The notes below the pieces were generated by a model that was not told the DNA's origin, made no database searches, and saw nothing but the letters and a program-made list of their open reading frames with translations. From Patagioenas fasciata (Eukaryota > Chordata > Aves > Columbiformes > Columbidae), in contig NC_092520.1 of the NCBI RefSeq assembly GCF_037038585.1, positions 17,305,001 through 17,369,000 on the forward strand: a stretch of DNA of 64,000 bases. Direction: 5' to 3'. The translations under genes and the position numbers were made by a program. Shown here piece after piece: positions 27,411-39,055 of this stretch (position 1 is its first letter; every line of letters starts with the position of its first letter).

Positions 27411-29058
27411 ATAGCTTCAGGTAAAGCATCTCAGCTCCACCCCCAGATTACCCACCCTGGAAAACACTGCCCTTAAGTCATAGAAATGCTGAATGTGAAA
27501 AAATAATTTATTCACTAGAAATTAGGTCCTCGCTGGCACCATGACATACCTTTAGACTGGTACACCTGGAAGAGAGAAGAGACTACAACTACAGACCTCT
27601 GAAAATTGATGGTCCTGACTTTGGAGAAGTCTGACAGACTAGTATGAAGGAATAGTGCTCTAACGATCTAACATACACGATTGAAGAGTTGATTAGAAGA
27701 AGAAAGCAGGGAAACTGGTCATAGAAAAAGGAAGCATTGCACAGAGTAAAAGCATGATAAAAGACAAAAATTACCACAGAGACAAAAATCACTAAGCATT
27801 TTCTGTGAGTCTCACACTCCTATTATTATAATTAACATTAAAATTAACATTAAAATGTTAACTAACATTAAAATGAATATCGATGGAGAAAATCTATTAA
27901 TATATATTTTTAGATCATATTCTCTATCAGAAATCCAAATACAAAATTTCTGTTGCAATACAGAATAATCTGGAAGAGATTTCAATTTTTTTTTTCTAAG
28001 AATGAAAATATTTTTCTGAAAATTGCAAAAATAAAACATTATGTCACATATTTGCACCTGAAGAACAGCACAAAGGAATTCCAGTCTCTCCATGCAGTAA
28101 GTCAGCTTCATCAGACACCCAACTTAAATGTCTCTATGTAAACACACCTAACATAGAGAATAAACAAGAGGAGCTGTGGGGCTGTGATCTTTAACATTAT
28201 TTACGTAACAGCTTACGTAATAAATATATAAATAAAGAGATAGAAGAATCAAAAGGTACTTCATTCTGCTGGTCTTGGAAAGCCTGATTTTAACTAATTT
28301 TAGAAAAGCTTTAGTTATATTATTAGATAAGTTTTATATAAATATGAAACACTTCTCAAGTTTTTTTGATGGCTAAATAAGCTTCACTTTTCTTAATTTT
28401 CACAAGCACAATGATCTAAATCTGTGAGAGAACTTACAGAAGATGTGCAGTAAATGTTGTAGGGTGGTCATTTATAGTAACTAATAGCAGATGAACCTGA
28501 CAAAATGAGCATTATTCAACAGATAATACTGTACTGCATGCTGCAGTTCTGGTTGCCCTAATCCTTTCTTAAATTTTCAGTAAAAAAAAAAAAAAACCTG
28601 ACCTGGTAATTCAGAAATGCTAGAGGTTTTGGAACAAAACTTCTGGGATTTAAATGTCATAATCACTGCATGGAAACAAAAGGTGAAATCTACAGTCTTG
28701 CCAGGAGAATGATGGGCAATTGTTATCACTTTGATGCTTCAACTCAGGGACATCAAGACTTGTCTATGATGTCTGCATGAGGGAATCTGAATGCAAAGGG
28801 CCTAAGCTGGTGTGCTATGAGCTGCTCTAGGATGAGTAGTTTTCTGCCTTTCCTTTTGATACTGCTTCCTCTTTTATATTTTCATTGATCCAGCAAAGGA
28901 AGGAATGGGTATAAGGAAATCATTATGGCATTCTTTCAAAATATCAGTCTTCTGCATGTAAAACATAGCTAGTTGAAAGCTAATTGGGTGACAACAGTGG
29001 TAACAACAATTCTGTTTGAAGCACCAGTAGTATCCAGTCAAAGGTAAATTGAAAAATG
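27411..29058. other. AT-rich non-coding DNA, no gene seen
   Basis: No gene or element recognised. It contains the 12-bp tandem repeat listed at 27831 and a poly(A) run near 28581-28594. Confidence 0.5.
27831..27875. repeat. 12-bp tandem repeat (ATTAACATTAAA)
   Basis: Two exact units followed by imperfect copies. It accounts for the Ile/Leu/Met-rich end of a minus-strand ORF. Confidence 0.8.
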
Positions 29059-29558
29059 AAAGCAAATAGCATCCTGGCTTGTATCAGGAATAGTGTAGGA
29101 CCAGAGAAGTGATCACCCCCCTGTACTCAGCACTGCTGAGGCCACACCTTGAATCCTGTGTTCAGTTTTGGGTCCCTCACTACAGGAAAGACATTGGGGT
29201 GCTGGAAAGAATTCAGAGAAGGGCAATGAAGCTGCTGAGGGATCTGGAGCACAAGTCCGATGAGGAGCAGCTGAGGGAACTGAGGCTATTTAGGCTGCAG
29301 AAAAGGAGGCTGAGGGGAGACCCTATCGCTGTCTACAACTACCTGAAAGGAGGTTGTAGCATGGAGGGTGTTGGTCTCTTCTCTGAAGTGAGAAGTGACA
29401 GGACGAGAGGAAATGGCCTCAAGTTGTGTCAGGAGAGGTTTAGATTGGATATTATGAAAAATTTCTTCACAGAAAGGTTCATCAAACATTGGAACAGGCT
29501 ACCCAGGAAAGTGGTTGAGTCACCATTTCTAGGAGCTTTTAACAAACATACGTGAGGA
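29059..29558 (+). mobile_element. CR1 LINE internal fragment (ORF2 C-terminal part), plus strand, 3' tail missing
   Basis: Starts at AAGCAAATAGCATCCTGGCT. The plus frame 29109-29555 encodes the region behind the RT palm: [57 protein letters not shown], a YNYLKGGC segment and a [13 protein letters not shown] end. The catalytic FADD box lies upstream and is absent. The copy stops near 29558 in the middle of the last coding segment and lacks the 3' untranslated region and terminal repeat. Most CR1 copies keep that end, because reverse transcription starts there, so a later deletion is likely. Not functional. Confidence 0.93.
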
Positions 29559-32330
29559 AACTTTTAAACATAAAAATATGCTTAATATCATAAATCAGTA
29601 CTGCATGTTTCTCATGTGTGTTTCAGGTACTATGGAGCAACCTTAGGTGCACTCCCTTAGCACCATGATCTTACCTAAACAAAATGCATATGTAGTAACT
29701 GTTACATCCATTGGCCTAAAGAGAGAGGAACTAAGCATGTCTGGTGGAAGGAAGCCACAATTTTTTTCCTGGAAAACAGTGACCAGACTGATCAAAACTA
29801 CATAAAGAAGTAAATAAGAGTACCTGACAATTAGTAACCAATAACAAAGATGTGTCTGTGTGTGTGTGTGGTGTTATCATTTCTTGTTGTTGTTTAAGTA
29901 GTGATAGTTTATTTTCATTTTTTACTATTTTCAGTTATTATTATTTTGTTAAATTTAGTTAGTAAAATAAGTATTATAAGCATTTGAATTAAGCAAGAGC
30001 TTGTCTCTCTGCCCGGCTTAACCACATCCAAGCTAATCAATCAACTTTCACAGAGCAATGTAATGAATTTTGATGGGAAGTATGTGGGCAGAAGGCATGA
30101 GATTTATCAAGAACTGTGAATCAATCCCTTTGTTTGAGCACCAAGCTTCTGTGTGACATAATGCTGGAAAATAGATAACACATGAAACCTTAAATCCATT
30201 CTAAATACTCTTTTGTAATGGTTCTTTTAATAAATATGTTTCATTATGTCACTTAACTAAGCTTTCATCTTATTTACTGCAGACAATCTCACAGTTGAAT
30301 AATTTCTCTTACTTTTGTATTATCTTTAGATTTTTTTAAAAATACCATTGCACTTCAGACCTCATTATGCAAAAGAGCTCCACAGCGGAGTGATACCAGT
30401 CTTTTAAGTAAATTCATCTTTGCTCTTCTATAAGAAATTAAATTTCTTAAATTTTTTGCTTCATACAACATGAAGAAAAATTATACAAATAGTCTGACAC
30501 TTATACATTGTTTAAATTTATATGTAACTCAAGACATCTATCTTGAAAATATTGACTATTGTCATTACTGAAAATACCAGAAAACTTGAGTGGGAAGCAA
30601 AAGGTGGGAAGCTTTACACAATCCATGAAGTTGTGTTTCAGCAGAGTAACAATTCAGATTTGTTAACCTAAAAATACTGGGAGAACTGTTAGCAAAAAAG
30701 CATGGGATTTCAACAAGAGTCGACATTGCTGTCTCAAGGCATGAGAAGAAGACAGGTTGACATCCTTCTAAATGCACATTCTCATATGCTTGAGTGGAGT
30801 ATTGTTGAGTTTTGTCTTCTTAGAGACTTATGTTCAAATAATTCAGTTGGATGAAGGTATGCCTGCTTGCATTACATATCTAACTGACTCAAAACTGGTG
30901 CTTGTATTGGGTAATTTAAGAATAAGTAAATCATGGCCTAATTTTAAGTAAAGGTCAGAGAACACACTCTGAAAAAATGAATACTAGTCTCCTTGAAAAT
31001 GCATTATGCCTTCTATCTCATTTGGAGTTGAATGGTCATTTTATTACCATCTGGATGTAGCACTGTAATGTAGATATCATGTAAATAAGGAATTGAAGTC
31101 TCGTGTCAACAGTGTTTCTTAGAGGAAATTTTCAATTTTACTCTTTGACAACCTGTTTATAATTTTACCTCTTAAATCTAAGTATTTCCCCTTATAAAGA
31201 TTGGTACTGGATGAAGGCACTAGGAAACACCAATTCAAATGTCACAGTGTTACTTCAATCATCAAGACCTTTCCTTTTGTTGCCAGTTCTTCACAGACAT
31301 ATCCACGATTGCAATACGACACACATAGTAGACATCAGGCCCCTCTTTACATTTAATTCAGTGTTAAAAAGCCATCTGATCTCAATAGCATGAGATTAGG
31401 CATAATTTTTTCCCAAGCATATGGATGTATTTTGCATAGCTGAAAGTTAGTCTCCTACTCTTATGTTTAAGATTTTTTTTAATTACTATAACAGTACCAA
31501 CAAACAAAGTTTTGTATGTTGAAGTCAGTCCATCTGTATCTAAACACTTTTTTTCTTTAAATTGCTGTGGCACTGTTTCATTTCTGCTTCTGGCTTCAAG
31601 ATTTATTGCTTTGATTTAGTTGAAAGCTGTGCTTATTGCACTACAGAGAAACCTGAAAAGCATGTATTTTCACATTCTGCCGTCTTGTCTCAAGTTTGTC
31701 TCACATTGTTAGTTGAACTGATGCACCTCTGTGTACAAGAAAGCATCCCTTATTACTAAAAGCAAATTTTTGTTCTATGGGGCTAAATTCTAGGTGCTGC
31801 AAAGATCTAGTTTCCCTGTAGTCTTATTTACTTATATCTAAAATACTAAAATTTGACAATCTAGGTTTCTAGAAACTCAGAACACCATCAATGTCAATTA
31901 AAGGTATTAAACATGATAGTTAAACACAATCACAAATCTTTGTTCAGTCTTCCAAGTAACTGAAAATTAAAATACCTACAATTTATTGAAGATTCTGGTC
32001 AAAAATTGCTTTCATGGATCTGGGATTTCATGCTTGAGTTGCCAAAATTTTTACAGCTCACCTTGTTGGAGACAGAATGCCTCCACTGTTATTCACACAC
32101 ATTGTAAGCTACAGTGTCCCTTCTTTCACCTGTCAAAATCTCAGAATTGTGAAAAATGTACTATATTTTTTAACTTTTTGTTGGTTTGTAAGCATATGTT
32201 ACCATTTCTTCTGTATTACGTGTATCCAAAGATTTATTTCATTTCTTATCTTCAGCAGTGGTGGAGTTTGCAATCCTGAGGGATATGGGACAGGCAAAGA
32301 GTAAAGTCAGGACTATGAATTTCAGGGAAG
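29559..32330. other. AT-rich non-coding DNA, no gene seen
   Basis: No gene or clear element recognised apart from a short TG microsatellite near 29853-29872. The DNA just left of LTR copy 1 (about 32268-32330) is not AT-rich and does not resemble a retroviral primer-binding site. Confidence 0.5.
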
Positions 32331-32616
32331 TGTCACAGAGGCACCTCAAAGTTAGTTTAAGTGGACAACAGGGTCCAAACCAAACTTTTATTCGGTAAAG
32401 AAGGTGCAGTAGATTAACCAGTGGAAAATGGGGGTTTTAGCTCTCCAATAGTGACATAAATACAGGTTCGAGTATCAGTCGAGGTAATTATTGAGGTGCA
32501 GTAAATAATAACAATGGAGATCCACAGTGTGCATACATGTGGCTCACCAAAAAAACAATGCCAGAGCCGTCCCTGACTCCACGAAAAGTATATAATGAAT
32601 CTGGCAAGGAATTACA

Positions 32617-32660
32617 TGTGCTTATATTTAAGCACAGAATAAGCACCCGCCCAAGTGGCG
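32617..32660 (-). promoter_or_regulatory. Two stem-loops in the transcribed part of LTR copy 1
   Basis: A perfect 8-bp stem with a 4-base loop (TGTGCTTA, loop TATT, TAAGCACA) at 32617-32636. A GC stem follows (CGCC, loop CAAGT, GGCG) at 32648-32660. Both lie downstream of the TATA box in LTR sense. They sit at the same places as stem-loops 5 and 4 of copy 2, but with different loops and partly different stem bases. Seen directly; the function is inferred. Confidence 0.7.
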
Positions 32661-32796
32661 AGGAATTATTTCACCCACCTACACGTGGAGATGAGGCAAA
32701 CAGAGTCCCAGTCCCGGGAGGGGTCTCGGCAGCAGCACTTGTCCCTCGCTCCAAGAGGTCCACACAATGGGCGGCCAAACCTTGGTGGGGGTCCCG

Positions 32797-32804
32797 TTTA
32801 TATA
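32797..32804 (-). promoter_or_regulatory. TATA box of LTR copy 1
   Basis: TATATAAA on the minus strand, followed by ACGGGACCC. It corresponds by position to the TATAAAA of copy 2 and is the likely start signal for LTR transcription. Confidence 0.65.
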
Positions 32805-33009
32805 GCCTTGTCAGATCTGACTGTGGGCATTCCAGAAGCTTCTCTGCACCCCCACTCTGGCTGTGGGGTGCCCTGAAGCTTCTAAGCACCCCCACTCCAG
32901 CTGTGTGCACCCAGCAGCTCCGTGGCACCTCTGCACCCCCACTCCTTCTCTCTCTTAACGACCCTGATCAACAGGTTCTGGGGTCAAACAAAAGAAGCTG
33001 TTACCCTCA

Positions 33010-33119
33010 TTGTAGGAAAGGGTGGGGATGTGTCTGCACCTTCCATATCGAAGGAAGAAGGGGGGTAGGGGGGGAGAGAGGTGGATGTACATCTGCCAAA
33101 GAAAGCAGAATTCTAGCTG
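33010..33119. other. Purine-rich spacer between LTR copy 1 and CR1
   Basis: Short unassigned stretch with a G-rich run at 33057-33077 (GGGGGG, TA, GGGGGGG). It could be part of the CR1 5' side, but I could not recognise it as such. Confidence 0.4.
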
Positions 33120-33392
33120 TTTAAGGAGTTAGGCAATAGGACCTCTGGGAAACTTCCCTCAGGGACAAGGGAGCAGCAGAGAGCTAGCAGATCTTTAAGG
33201 ATACTTTCCATAGAGCACAAGAGCTCATGATCCCCAGGTGTAAGAAACCAGGAAAGGAGGGCAAGACACTAGCATGGCTGAGTCAAGACCTGCTGGTCAA
33301 CCTAAAGGGCAAGAAGGAAAAGCACAGGTGGTGGATTGAAGAATAGGCATCCTGGGAAGAGTATAGAAACACTGCCTGGTTGTGCAGAGATG

Positions 33393-33570
33393 TGGTGAAA
33401 CTGTGCTGGATGTCTTGAATCACTTCCCTGTCCTCCATGTGGTTTAGCATGGCTTCCAGAAGGATCTGTTCTGTGATCTTCCCATGCAGAGAGGTGAGCT
33501 GACAGGGCATTCCCACGGGTGCAGTGTTTCCCTTTTTCCAGTCACCAGAGACTTCACCTAACTGCCATGA
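33393..33570 (-). mobile_element. Inverted CR1 RT-fingers segment inside a plus-strand CR1
   Basis: About 178 bp in reverse orientation relative to both neighbours. The minus frame 33283-33573 gives the RT N-terminal part (EVSGDWKKGN, KITEQILLEAMLNHMEDREV, IQDIQHSFT) before running into antisense of the preceding segment. The two breakpoints coincide with jumps in the CR1 protein map, so sequence was lost at the joins. Confidence 0.85.
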
Positions 33571-34325
33571 CATTTCAGTTATTCATTAGTGACACAGACA
33601 GTGAGATCAAATGCACTGTCTGTAAATTTGTGGATGATGATAAGCTGAGAGACGTGGTTGACATGTCTGGGGGATGAGATGCCATCCAGAGAGACTTGGA
33701 CAAGCTCAAGAAATGCCCATGCCCATGCAAACATCATGAGATCCAACAGGGCCAAGTCCAAAGTCCTGCAGCTGGGTTGTCACAACTCCCAGTATCAATA
33801 CAGGCTGGGGGATGAAGGGATTGAGAGCAGTCCTGCAGAAAATGACTTGGGGCTACTGGTGGATTAAAACCTGGACATGAGTCAGCAATGTTCTCTCACA
33901 GCCCAGAAAGCCAACCATGTCCTGGCTACATCAAAAGGAGTGTGGCCAGCAGGTTGAGGGAGGTGGTTCTGCCCATCTGCTCCGCTCTGATGAGATCCCA
34001 CCTGGAGTCCTGTGTCCAGCTCTGGAACCCTCAGTACAGGAAAGACATGGACCTGTTGGAGAGGGTCCAGAGGAGGCCACAAAATGATCAGAGGACTGCA
34101 ACACCTCTCTTGTGGGGAAAGGCTGAAAGAGTAGGCTTGTTCAGCCTGGAGAAGAGAAGGTTCAGAGGAGTGCTATTTTGGTCTCTCACTATTTAAATGC
34201 AACTTATATAGAAAGATGTGGACAGACAATTTAGTAGGGCCTGTAGCAACAGGACAAGAGGTAATGGTTTTAAACTAAAGGAGGATATATTTACAATAGA
34301 TATAAGGAAGAAATTATTTAACATT

Positions 34326-34444
34326 CCTGGATGCCTTCCTGTGTAACCTCATCTAGGTGTTCCTGCTCCGGCAGGGGGATTGGACTGGATGATCTTTTGA
34401 GGTCCCTAACATTCGGTGATTCTGTGTGATTCTGTGATTCTGTG
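34326..34444 (+). mobile_element. Short 5'-truncated CR1 tail nested in an older CR1
   Basis: Runs from CCTGGATGCCTTCCTGTGTA to a terminal repeat with three GATTCTGTG-like units. Its 3' text (GGGGGATTGGACTGGATGAT) matches that of the large CR1 at 62213-63592, so it belongs to that younger subfamily. It splits the host CR1 inside the region encoding KKFFTMRVVKHW. Confidence 0.85.
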
Positions 34445-34608
34445 TTGAAACACTGGGAGACTCAGACAGGTGGTAGATGCCTCATCTCTGGAAACATTCA
34501 AGGTCAGGTTGGAAGGGCTTTGAGCAACCTGTTTGAGTGGTGGTGGTTGGAAAGGATGACATTTAAAGGTCCCTTCTAACTCAAACTATTCTATGATTCT
34601 ATGATTTG

Positions 34609-37532
34609 CTTGAAAACTTTAAAGTATTGATGTTTTTTATTAATATTTAGAGACATAGTATATCCAGGGTGTTTAAAAAAGATGGACCAAATTGGCTGGC
34701 AAGAGGAGTGGACTTGTGAAGGCTAAGCAAAAAACTCTTGAATTCTTCTCATGTTTTTCTCTAAGTGTGTGGTGGTCACCCTGTGCTCTTCTCCTTAAGT
34801 AAACAACATGTTTCCTCGAATTGTCGGTGTGCATGATGAATGCTTTTTGACATTGGCAAACCAATATTTTTGCAAATGACTGAGGCTAGGGGCTATTTGT
34901 GCACTGGGAGAGGCATATAGCAGTAATCATTTGAAACTCTGTGCCCTATCCTTTCAAGTGGTAAGAGTTTCAATCATGGGCAGTTTGCAGTTGCAGAGAC
35001 ATAGTGATTTCAAATTGAGTCTATCTTTTTGAAATGCCTTCTGTTTTAAAACTTGCTAGCCTCAGATATGACAGTGCTTCAAGATCCTATCAAAACTTCT
35101 GAAAAAGGAATTTATTGTATTTCAAAGCATATTAGCTTAAGTATAAAAGCAGTGAACTGAAAAAAAATAAACTGAACAAATATTTTCAATTAACTTACAA
35201 TATAATTACGTAGAAGGGCTTGGGAAAATCCCATCCTGCTGAAAAAGTGTGTTGAAATTTAATTCTTTCTGTAATATTTTTTCCACCAGCATTATAATTC
35301 CTGTCTTGAAATGTCATTATCATTGATGCCAAATTATTATAGTTCAGGAGCTATGTTTCTACAGATATGTCTCCATTCAGTTTTAATGTTATGAGAATTC
35401 TTGGTACTGTCATAACTCATGTCAACATTAGGAAAGTTCAGTGAACACTATAAAACTCTATTATTGAAGTGCATTTGGCAGGTGAAAAATCTGAAGTTTG
35501 GATCTTGATTGGCTGAGTTGCATTTTGGTTATCCATAAATAATGCAGATTTGAACTCAGCTGTGATCAGCATTTACTGCATTACACATTTGTTACTTCAA
35601 ATGACTCACCATGTTGAACTACATGGAAATATAAGCAAGCAAACATGAGGCTTTCTTGCACATTTGCTCTGTAAAATATTTTGTAGGTGAAGATTCATTC
35701 CCAACTAAGGACACACAAGAAAAAATTAAAACCTGTTCATTGATTTTCATATGCTCATTAAAAAAAAAAAATAGAATTATTATGATGAATAACCAACAAT
35801 GCTGTTGATTCCTGTAAACACATTTTCAGAGTTATCTGAATATTTCATACCTGCTGTTTGAACACATCATTCTACTGTACAAAGATTGGTCTAAGGGCCC
35901 TTCAAATTCTTACTTCCCTGCAATATAATAGGAAACACTTGAGGAACTCTATTGGAAATCATCTGGCAGCAAATAAGTAGGAAAAATTAAAAAGCCTATT
36001 TTCAGTCCTCAGTCCCCTTTCAGTGTCTGTTATCTCTTCATGTTGTTGTTCACCCAGCTGCCAAGTGGAACAAAATGTACTGCTACTATTCTGGGGTTAC
36101 AAACAGCATATTTAAGAGGACAGATAAATCAAGATTCTGCAGCTGAAGGGTTTTGAAAATTTTATGGCACGTAGCACTGTAACCTTGTAATAATCTCACA
36201 CACTTTGGCCAAAAACATAATAAAAAAATTGTCAGGGTATACCAATATTTATGTTTCTGCACAGAATTCCAGTAGTTAAAAGGAAAAGTAATATGGAGTT
36301 TGAAAAGACAAGGTTTAATGAGGCAGTCCAAAAGACAAGACCTAGATAACTCACTCTAGCTTTAATGAAGATTTCGAGGAATAATAAGATTTGTGACAGA
36401 ATTGGCATCAGTTTATCTTTCAAGACATCAAGCTTACCCTATGAGACAATTTAGGAAATGTGTGTTTTAGGGAAAGAGGTGTGTCAGAAGTAATCAGTGT
36501 ATATTGTTTTGGAATACTGCGTGTCTGGAAATATGTAGTAAACTTTTAGATAACACTACCATTTGAGCTACACATCTATGCAAGAGCCAAACTTATCATT
36601 TTCACCCTCCAGTTCTTTACTAGTCATCCCAAGAAATAACAAACTTCAGGAACACTTGGCCTTTCTATTTGCCTTGCAAAATTCTCCATGAGGAAAAGCA
36701 GAGTAATATGGACCTTGCAGAACATTCCTGAATTCTAAGTAAATAATTTAGCCAGGAATTAATCCTTGATATCAGTACTATGTCTATGTTAGTATACAAA
36801 GTAGAGGGACCACTCTGAAGGCAAATGGCACACCATGGCACCAGTCGACATGGTTAAACTCCAAGTAAAATGGCCTTGTCCTTACTGTCCCTCAGAAGCC
36901 TATCTTGACCAGTGCTATCCAGAGAGATGCTTTGTCTTTGTCTGTACAATGTTATGTGGCTTGATGTCAAAATCATACCAATATGTTAATATCACAATGT
37001 AATTAATTACAGTGCTTGGTGTGATTTAGTTTTCAAACATAAGTATGGGCAGTCAGTCCACTTGAATCCAACACAATTCAGACAGCATTCTGAAGAAATG
37101 GGAGAGCTCACAAAAGGGGAAAATTCAGCCGTGCAACACCTGATATGAAGCCTGCTCAGAAGTCTAAGACTTGTCTGAAATAGCTGAATTGCTTCTAGAC
37201 TCAAGTGTTATTTCTGTATGAGTCAAGTAAACAGGGCTAAGAAACATTCTCAGTACTGGAACTTGATCATCCTGCCTGTTAAAATGTTAGCATTGTCCCT
37301 GGTAGGCTATTTTTACCTAGGTCAGGCTCTTCTACAGAATCACGGAATGATTCTCAGGCACAGTGCAGACTCTAGCATGGATAAGGGATCATTCTCAACA
37401 TGTGGAAGGTTAAGAGGAGTTTAGCACTGTGGATACAGGGTGTTCTGTTTCAGCTGACCTCAATACTCAAGGGCAAACCTGCATATAACTATCTAGTTTA
37501 GATAGGACTAGGTTGGTCTTAGAAATAATCAC
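34609..37532. other. AT-rich non-coding DNA, no gene seen
   Basis: No recognisable gene or element. ORFs are under 85 codons and domain-free. Confidence 0.55.
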
Positions 37533-37685
37533 TCATAGAATCTTAGAATACTTGAAACCACAAAGGACTTCTGTAGATCCCCTAATCCAGTTTTGCTCAG
37601 CATATATCCAGTTGCACCAGATTCCTTGGGGACTTGTTTAGTCATGTTTTTAATATCTCCAGAGATGGAAATATACTGTTAAATA
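37533..37685 (-). mobile_element. Old CR1 LINE 3' fragment, minus strand
   Basis: The plus strand shows TCATAGAATCTTAGAATACT, then a decayed complement of the CR1 3' untranslated region (CCCCTAATCCAG; TTGCACCAGATTCC) and TTTTTAATATCTCCAGAGAT, a known CR1 3' phrase. It is more diverged than the other copies. The upstream limit is uncertain. Confidence 0.75.
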
Positions 37686-38300
37686 AAAGAGGGTCAGTGC
37701 CTGAACTGGAATATTAAACCCTCATCACTCAGAAAATTGAACTGCTTGCTCACTCTCTGGGTTTGGATGATCCAGTTTTTGTACTTCAGGATGAATGTCC
37801 TACTTATCATGGGCACAAACTAGGCGACACATTTGGCCTTTGCCAGTCCCAAGCTGTCTTTCTTTAGAAGCATAGACATAGTTGATATGGCCACATTTGC
37901 CCAGAATATTGCTCAACCTAGTCATGTCTTCCAGATCTGAGCTTCATAAAGCTCATTGTGGTGTCTTTGCATCTGTGCTATTATAAAACTGTAACCTCAA
38001 TAAATCACGAGTGAACTAGTAAAGGAGTTGATTGTGTTTATTCATGTCAGTTTAATATAATAAAGACATTGTACAAGGCTCTAGGTGCTCTAATGTTTAA
38101 TTATACATTAAATATTACTAAATTATACCTCATCAGCATTTAAATCTGTTCCCAAAGCAGGCAAAGACCTACTCCGTCTGTGTATCTCCTAACTACATTG
38201 AACTTTCTCCAGAGCGTGAATGCAGCTGTTGCAGAGTGAACTCTGAACAAAATTTGAACATCTAGGAAATTCTGCAGGCAACGTCCCACTGGGTGCATAC
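37686..38300. other. Non-coding DNA, no gene seen
   Basis: Unassigned sequence between an old CR1 tail and a LINE-like relic. It could be further decayed repeat, but I recognise nothing. Confidence 0.45.
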
Positions 38301-38307
38301 TTTTCCT

Positions 38308-38541
38308 TTACAAGGAGAAGGAAACAGCTTGAGCCTTGCTGCCGCCCACGTTATTGACAGCGAGAGCATCGTAGTCTTTCAAGTGGATTGGTACCAAGCA
38401 ATGTAAGGTTTTATAGGCCATATTGAGTACCTCAAATTTCCTTAGGTCATCTAATGCATTAGATTTCCACAAATACTCCACTGTGTAAGAATCTTCAAAT
38501 CCTGAATAGTTTTGAAGTCTCTCATGCACAGGATATTGCAC
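38308..38541 (-). pseudogene. Possible ancient LINE reverse-transcriptase C-terminal relic
   Basis: A 77-codon minus-strand frame contains VLNMAYKTLHCLVPIHLKD. This resembles the (V/I)L.(T/A)(Y/F)KALHGL.P.YL.D segment common near the C-terminus of vertebrate LINE RT proteins. No catalytic motif is present and both ends fade into unassigned DNA. The codons look ordinary for coding sequence. This is pattern similarity only; it could be a chance match or part of another old repeat. Confidence 0.3.
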
Positions 38542-38879
38542 AACCCTTGTTATGCAATGATCAAAGTAGGGCTAATAGAGGAATGATTTGCCTCTGAAAT
38601 TAGAAGGCAAGAAATAAAAACTATACAACAGAGAAGGATTTTATGAAAATTAAACTTGTAAGGGACAGATGATATTTTAATGAGAGCTCAGGTTTGGCTA
38701 TGGTTGAGTTCTTGGTCATTTGACTTTGTCCTCTACACTATTCCAGTTTCAAAATGCATCAGACTATGTAGAAGTACATTTCTTAAATATTAAACCACTT
38801 AGAACCTTACATAGTGTATAAATTAGATATTTTAATTGTCTGATATTGTCTATAGCTGCTGCTGTTTTCAGCTACCTAA

Positions 38880-39055
38880 TGAGAACTGGTCTCTTCTGAC
38901 ACATCTATGGTAAGAGAACAAGAGGCAGTAGACAGAAGTTGCGAAAGGGAAAATTTCATGAAAATATTAAGAGAAATTTTCTCACAATTAAAGTAGTCAA
39001 ATGCTGAAACAAGTTGCCCAGAGAAGCTGTGAATTTTCTTAGTACAGTTACCTGA
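38880..39055 (+). mobile_element. Old CR1 LINE fragment, plus strand
   Basis: Matches a CR1 C-terminal coding stretch by eye: GAACTGGTCTCTTCTGACAC, AAGAGGCAGTAGACAGAAGT, an AAATTTTCTCACAATTAAAG segment, then TGCTGAAACAAGTTGCCCAG. This is the counterpart of the segment encoding RTRG.., LRKNFLTI and HWNRLP in younger copies. Strongly decayed, without a usable frame. Confidence 0.75.

Larger units (their letters stand above)
32331..33009 (-). mobile_element. LTR copy 1 of a hairpin-bearing ERV family, minus strand
   Basis: On the minus strand the element starts at 33009 with TGAGGGTAACAGCTTCTTTT and ends at 32331 with ..CCTCTGTGACA, giving canonical TG...CA ends and about 679 bp. A TATA box (complement of TATATAAA at 32797-32804) and a poly(A) signal (complement of AATAAA at 32387-32392) support an LTR with a long R region. 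It aligns by eye with copy 2 at 39980-40867 at both ends, around the TATA box (the AAGCTTCTGGAATGCC phrase) and around the CCACAGTGTGCAT segment. No internal retroviral sequence adjoins it and no target duplication matches (GGAAG on the left, TTGTA on the right). A 195-codon plus-strand ORF (32537-33124) runs antisense through it and is not a gene. Confidence 0.85.
33120..34608 (+). mobile_element. Rearranged CR1 LINE with internal inversion and nested CR1
   Basis: Plus-strand CR1 sequence between endonuclease and RT comes first (33120-33392; reading GKEGKTLAWLSQDLLVNLKG). It switches at about 33393 to minus-strand CR1 (33393-33570; VSGDWKKGN, then LTSLHGKITEQILLEAMLNH, the RT fingers). It then resumes on the plus strand with the RT palm and beyond (FVDDDKL, degenerate FADD box; [42 protein letters not shown]). 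At about 34326-34444 a younger CR1 tail is nested, after which the host resumes at 34445 and ends in TTCTATGATTCTATGATT at 34608. The order of protein segments is normal; only the middle piece is flipped. Many stops and indels make it dead. Confidence 0.88.

Noticed and set aside
32537..33124. 195-codon plus-strand ORF
   Set aside because: It runs antisense through LTR copy 1 and into its flank; composition and repeats explain it, and no domain is visible.
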